A stretch of 64,000 bases of DNA from Lepraria neglecta. Lineage: Eukaryota > Ascomycota > Lecanoromycetes > Lecanorales > Stereocaulaceae. The stretch spans positions 4,340,001 to 4,404,000 of the forward strand of contig CM065650.1 of NCBI GenBank assembly GCA_033220425.1, given 5' to 3'. Below are positions 61,240 to 64,000 of this stretch, in pieces; positions within the stretch are counted from its first letter, which is position 1; every line of letters begins with the position of its first letter. The notes under the pieces are model-generated. The model saw only the letters and a program-made list of their open reading frames with translations. It was not told the origin of the DNA and did no database searches. A program made the translations under genes and the position numbers.

Positions 61240-62474
61240 CCGAATTTCTCGACGGCTTATGACATTTGTAATGCGAAACAGTATGATGGTACTGGGTGAT
61301 GCTTTTTTGGGATCGAGCTTGGGTTTTGGAGTTGGATGGTGAGATGAGATATGGCGGATTTATGTGTCACGACCTTTGCACGATTGTCTTTTATTGATAT
61401 CCCATTTGTATTTCATTTATTTCTTCTTGAAAATTTAGGAGCCTCGGGAGGATCGATTTGTGTTGACAGGGCTTCAAACTTTGCTTATAGGCCTAGGTAA
61501 CGAATCTCATACGGCATTTGTCCTGAATGCATACGCTTTTCCCTCTCTTACAGAATACTACGCTTTCGTGATATTACGTGGGCGTCATTTCGCAACTTCC
61601 CCGCACTCCCGCCTCGACGATATCCCCATACTATCCTGCGAGCAACAACAAACCTTACTCAATATTTATAGCTCCCAGGAAGCACGACGTCTCTCAAGGT
61701 TTAGCCTCAGATTAGGAGCACGGCCATCTTTGCCTTCCTACCCCTCATAGGGTCTAGAAATGATAGCGGAGGTCTTCGATGAGTGTTAGCATGTCCAAGG
61801 GGTTCGATGGATGTATCAGATGAGATGGAGCGATCTAGGAAAGAGAACCGTTGTAGTTAGTTTGAGTGGCGTTGCCAAATATGAGAGGTAGGTTCTCGAT
61901 ATAGTAAATAGCAAGAAAGCGCTCATAAGACCAAGAAACTGTATCCTTGACCCTCGAAAACAACGCAAAATGATTTTGAGACATCTGCATCTTATGCAAC
62001 AGCAAATATTTCACAAAATATCAGGCCGGAGAGGACAGTTTGACTCGTGCGCTATCATCGTAAGTCTTCACGGCTCAGGGAGTATGTACTGGGATAATCT
62101 GTGGTCGATCAACGCACTTGTCAGCGAAAAAACTCCAATGAGTTCAGACAAGCATTGAGAATAGTAGATGTAGGGCGTCATTAAAAAATTAGAGTGTTGT
62201 TGTTGTGTTTTTGTTTCTCGTCATGGAGATCAGGGTTAAAAAGAATAAGTAATCATACGCCGGGATGTGTGGTGAGATGGAAAGGGTGTATGGCTCACCT
62301 CTTATTAATTACACAGAGCCCGTTGGACTAAGCTGTGACGGAGAGGGTGAGCTAATTATTAGTAGTGTGGGACAATTCATGCGTAGATAACAGGCTGATG
62401 GGCACTTGGACTTCGTGTCTTCATTGCTGCTCTGCCTTTGTACATATAATGCGACAGAGACGCTGCTACTTGAT
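61240..62474. other. Intergenic, RPP0 3' side
   Basis: About 1.2 kb, AT-rich in parts. A 96-codon frame at 61460-61750 has no motif. No gene or repeat supported. Confidence 0.4.
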
Positions 62475-63672
62475 CTAGTCAAAGAGACCACCGAAACCTG
62501 TTTGACAGTTAGCAATTGCAAGTCTCGAGTCCGGGCCATGGACTTACCTTCATCGCCACTCTCCTCGTCTTCCTCCTCATCAGCAGCTGGCTTGTCATCT
62601 GCGGCGGGCGTGTCATCCGTAGTGGTGGTGTCGGCTACAGGCGCAGAAGACGCATAAGCATCGGGGTTCGCGATTCTGTCTTTGAGCTCATCAATGCCCT
62701 CCCAGCTGTAATCCGTCTCGATTGCAACCGCCAACACTTTCTTGTAGCCATTCATGAAGCTGTGCATGATAGATGGCAGTGTAGGATAGTTCGCCGCAAG
62801 AGAGATAGTAGTGATGGCCTGGATAGCGGAGTTGAGAGCCTTGAACAATTGTTCCTCTTTGATATCAAGCACAGACGGGGGGAAAGTCTGGCCATCGTCA
62901 TAGACCTGAGAAATGCTCATACCGTACGTGAAAGGCGAGATGTTCAGCATGTTGAGGAGTGTTGCTTCGGATGCTCCGACTTTGAAACCTGCTTCGACGA
63001 GCTTCAAGTCCGTTGTGATTTCAATGGTACCACGAGCGATCTTTGTAGGGACACCGAGGGCTTGGAAGAAAGATGTCTTGCCGGGCTCCATGCCTGTGTT
63101 TCCTGCTGGGACAAAGACGTCTCCTGGTGCGACGGCGCCGGCTCTGGCGGGAGCAGCAACTTTCTCGGCTAGGATGACATCGCGGGTCTTCTTGAGATCA
63201 GCGTTGGTGAAGATGAAGCCGACATTGCCTATTGTATGTTAGATTGAGGAGGCGAGCCGCGCTGTCCGAAGGGAGGTCGTACCTTTGACGTGAGGGAGTA
63301 GACGTTCATATTCTGGGAAATCGGAGATGAAACCCTTGATAGCTCTTCGCACCTAGAGATTCGAGCATCAGAATAGCCGAAATAAAGCGAGAGAAGGCCT
63401 GTGAAGCAATCTCAGTGTCCCTAGCCAACATACCATAGTGTTCTTGCCCATGAGCACAACCCCCGTGACCTCACCCTCTCCTCTCAAACTCTTCCGGATC
63501 TTGTGCATCTGTTGCGAGCTGACATTATTGACGGTAACGATGAAGATCGACTTGTACCTGTTTGCTAGTTAGCCATTGGTAGTCCTGTATCATGAGAGAG
63601 GGTGCTGTACTCTTCAAGCAGAGCCTTCAACTTGTCGAAGTAAGCCGCCTTGTTGGCTGTCTTGCCCCCCAT
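62475..63672 (-). CDS. RPP0: 60S acidic ribosomal stalk protein P0 (uL10)
   Basis: Base of the ribosomal stalk; binds 25S rRNA and P1/P2 dimers and recruits elongation factors. Five exons: 63611-63672, 63434-63557, 63283-63352, 62548-63228 and 62475-62497; 319 residues. It starts [21 protein letters not shown], continues [32 protein letters not shown] and [18 protein letters not shown], then the P0-specific insertion [17 protein letters not shown] and the Ala-rich hinge. The last 23-nt exon supplies the universal stalk ending GFGGLFD; the preceding exon ends in an acidic run ([11 protein letters not shown]). Without that micro-exon the protein would miss the elongation-factor-binding tail, so the splice is well supported. 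Short introns at the 5' end are usual for ribosomal protein genes. Confidence 0.96.
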
Positions 63673-64000
63673 GTCTTCTTGGAAGTGAAGATAGGATATT
63701 TAAGGGTCAAGATGATTTGGATTTGTGTGGTTTGCGGCCTTGCGAAGTTGCAGCTGCGCTTTTATCAGACCTGGAAATGCTTTCGGGATTGAGGAGCTGT
63801 GGGTTCGCTTGCGCTTATCGCGTCCAACTTAGCGCGTTTCAATGCCAAGCCCGCCGAGCTCAAAGGTCAAGCTCCATTGTCTCCGTCCTCAATGGCCAGC
63901 TGATCGAGTTATGTTGACCACTAGACTCACATCCTCTCTATCTGTCTGCTACTGACCACTTCGAGAAGTAGCCAGATATGTTAGCTTACCAATCAACAAA
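63673..64000. other. RPP0 upstream region
   Basis: Promoter side of the P0 gene up to the window edge. No confident ribosomal-protein promoter motif could be named, and no further gene is visible. Confidence 0.4.

Overview
The window is nuclear DNA of a filamentous ascomycete (Pezizomycotina). Evidence: most genes are split by short GT-AG introns of about 47-90 bp with branch points near CTAAC or CTGAC. The gene set is typically fungal: a kexin, a bifunctional mitochondrial ARG5,6, an Snt2-type BAH/PHD protein, an Skt5-like Sel1 protein and Tvp38. The class cannot be fixed from this sequence alone. I see no tRNA, rRNA, CRISPR array or recognisable transposon or virus-like element.

Layout. 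0-6 kb: 3' part of a kexin gene (KEX2), a 70-bp tandem duplication, a flavodoxin-like quinone reductase whose UGA stop sits in the fungal readthrough context, and a protein kinase with zinc fingers (minus strand). 6-8 kb: sparse DNA with a decayed small secreted-protein frame. 8-17.3 kb: ARG5,6, TRM82, a long gene-poor stretch with hairpin repeats, HEM12 (with a GC-AG intron) and a convergent cytosine deaminase. 18-26.8 kb: the YDJ1-type Hsp40, mitochondrial MSH1 and a kelch/transmembrane gene carrying one in-frame stop. 27-36 kb: a GNAT-like protein, an Skt5/chitin-synthase-activator-like gene with a 45-bp coding minisatellite, and a HELQ-type helicase (last two minus). 37-49.5 kb: SNT2, a sulfate permease and an intracellular-type GH18 chitinase. 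50-64 kb: a decayed GPI-anchored Cys-rich gene, three endosome/Golgi trafficking genes (VPS53, SNX4/ATG24, TVP38), a decayed multi-exon secreted-protein gene carrying two related introns, and ribosomal stalk protein P0.

Functionally the window is a mosaic of housekeeping genes: arginine, haem and pyrimidine metabolism, tRNA methylation, protein folding, mtDNA and nuclear DNA repair, sulfate uptake, chitin metabolism and membrane recycling. There is no obvious biosynthetic cluster. Secreted or surface proteins are the unstable fraction: four such loci have interrupted frames.

The most interesting signals are two. First, the quinone reductase appears to make a second isoform by UGA-CUA stop readthrough; the 85-codon in-frame extension ends in a CaaX box (CVIL), so readthrough could switch a soluble enzyme to a lipid-anchored one. 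Second, two introns of the decayed secreted gene near 60 kb share sequence over much of their length, as expected for introner-like elements. Exon boundaries below were deduced by eye from splice signals, reading phase and remembered family sequences; no alignment or expression data were available.
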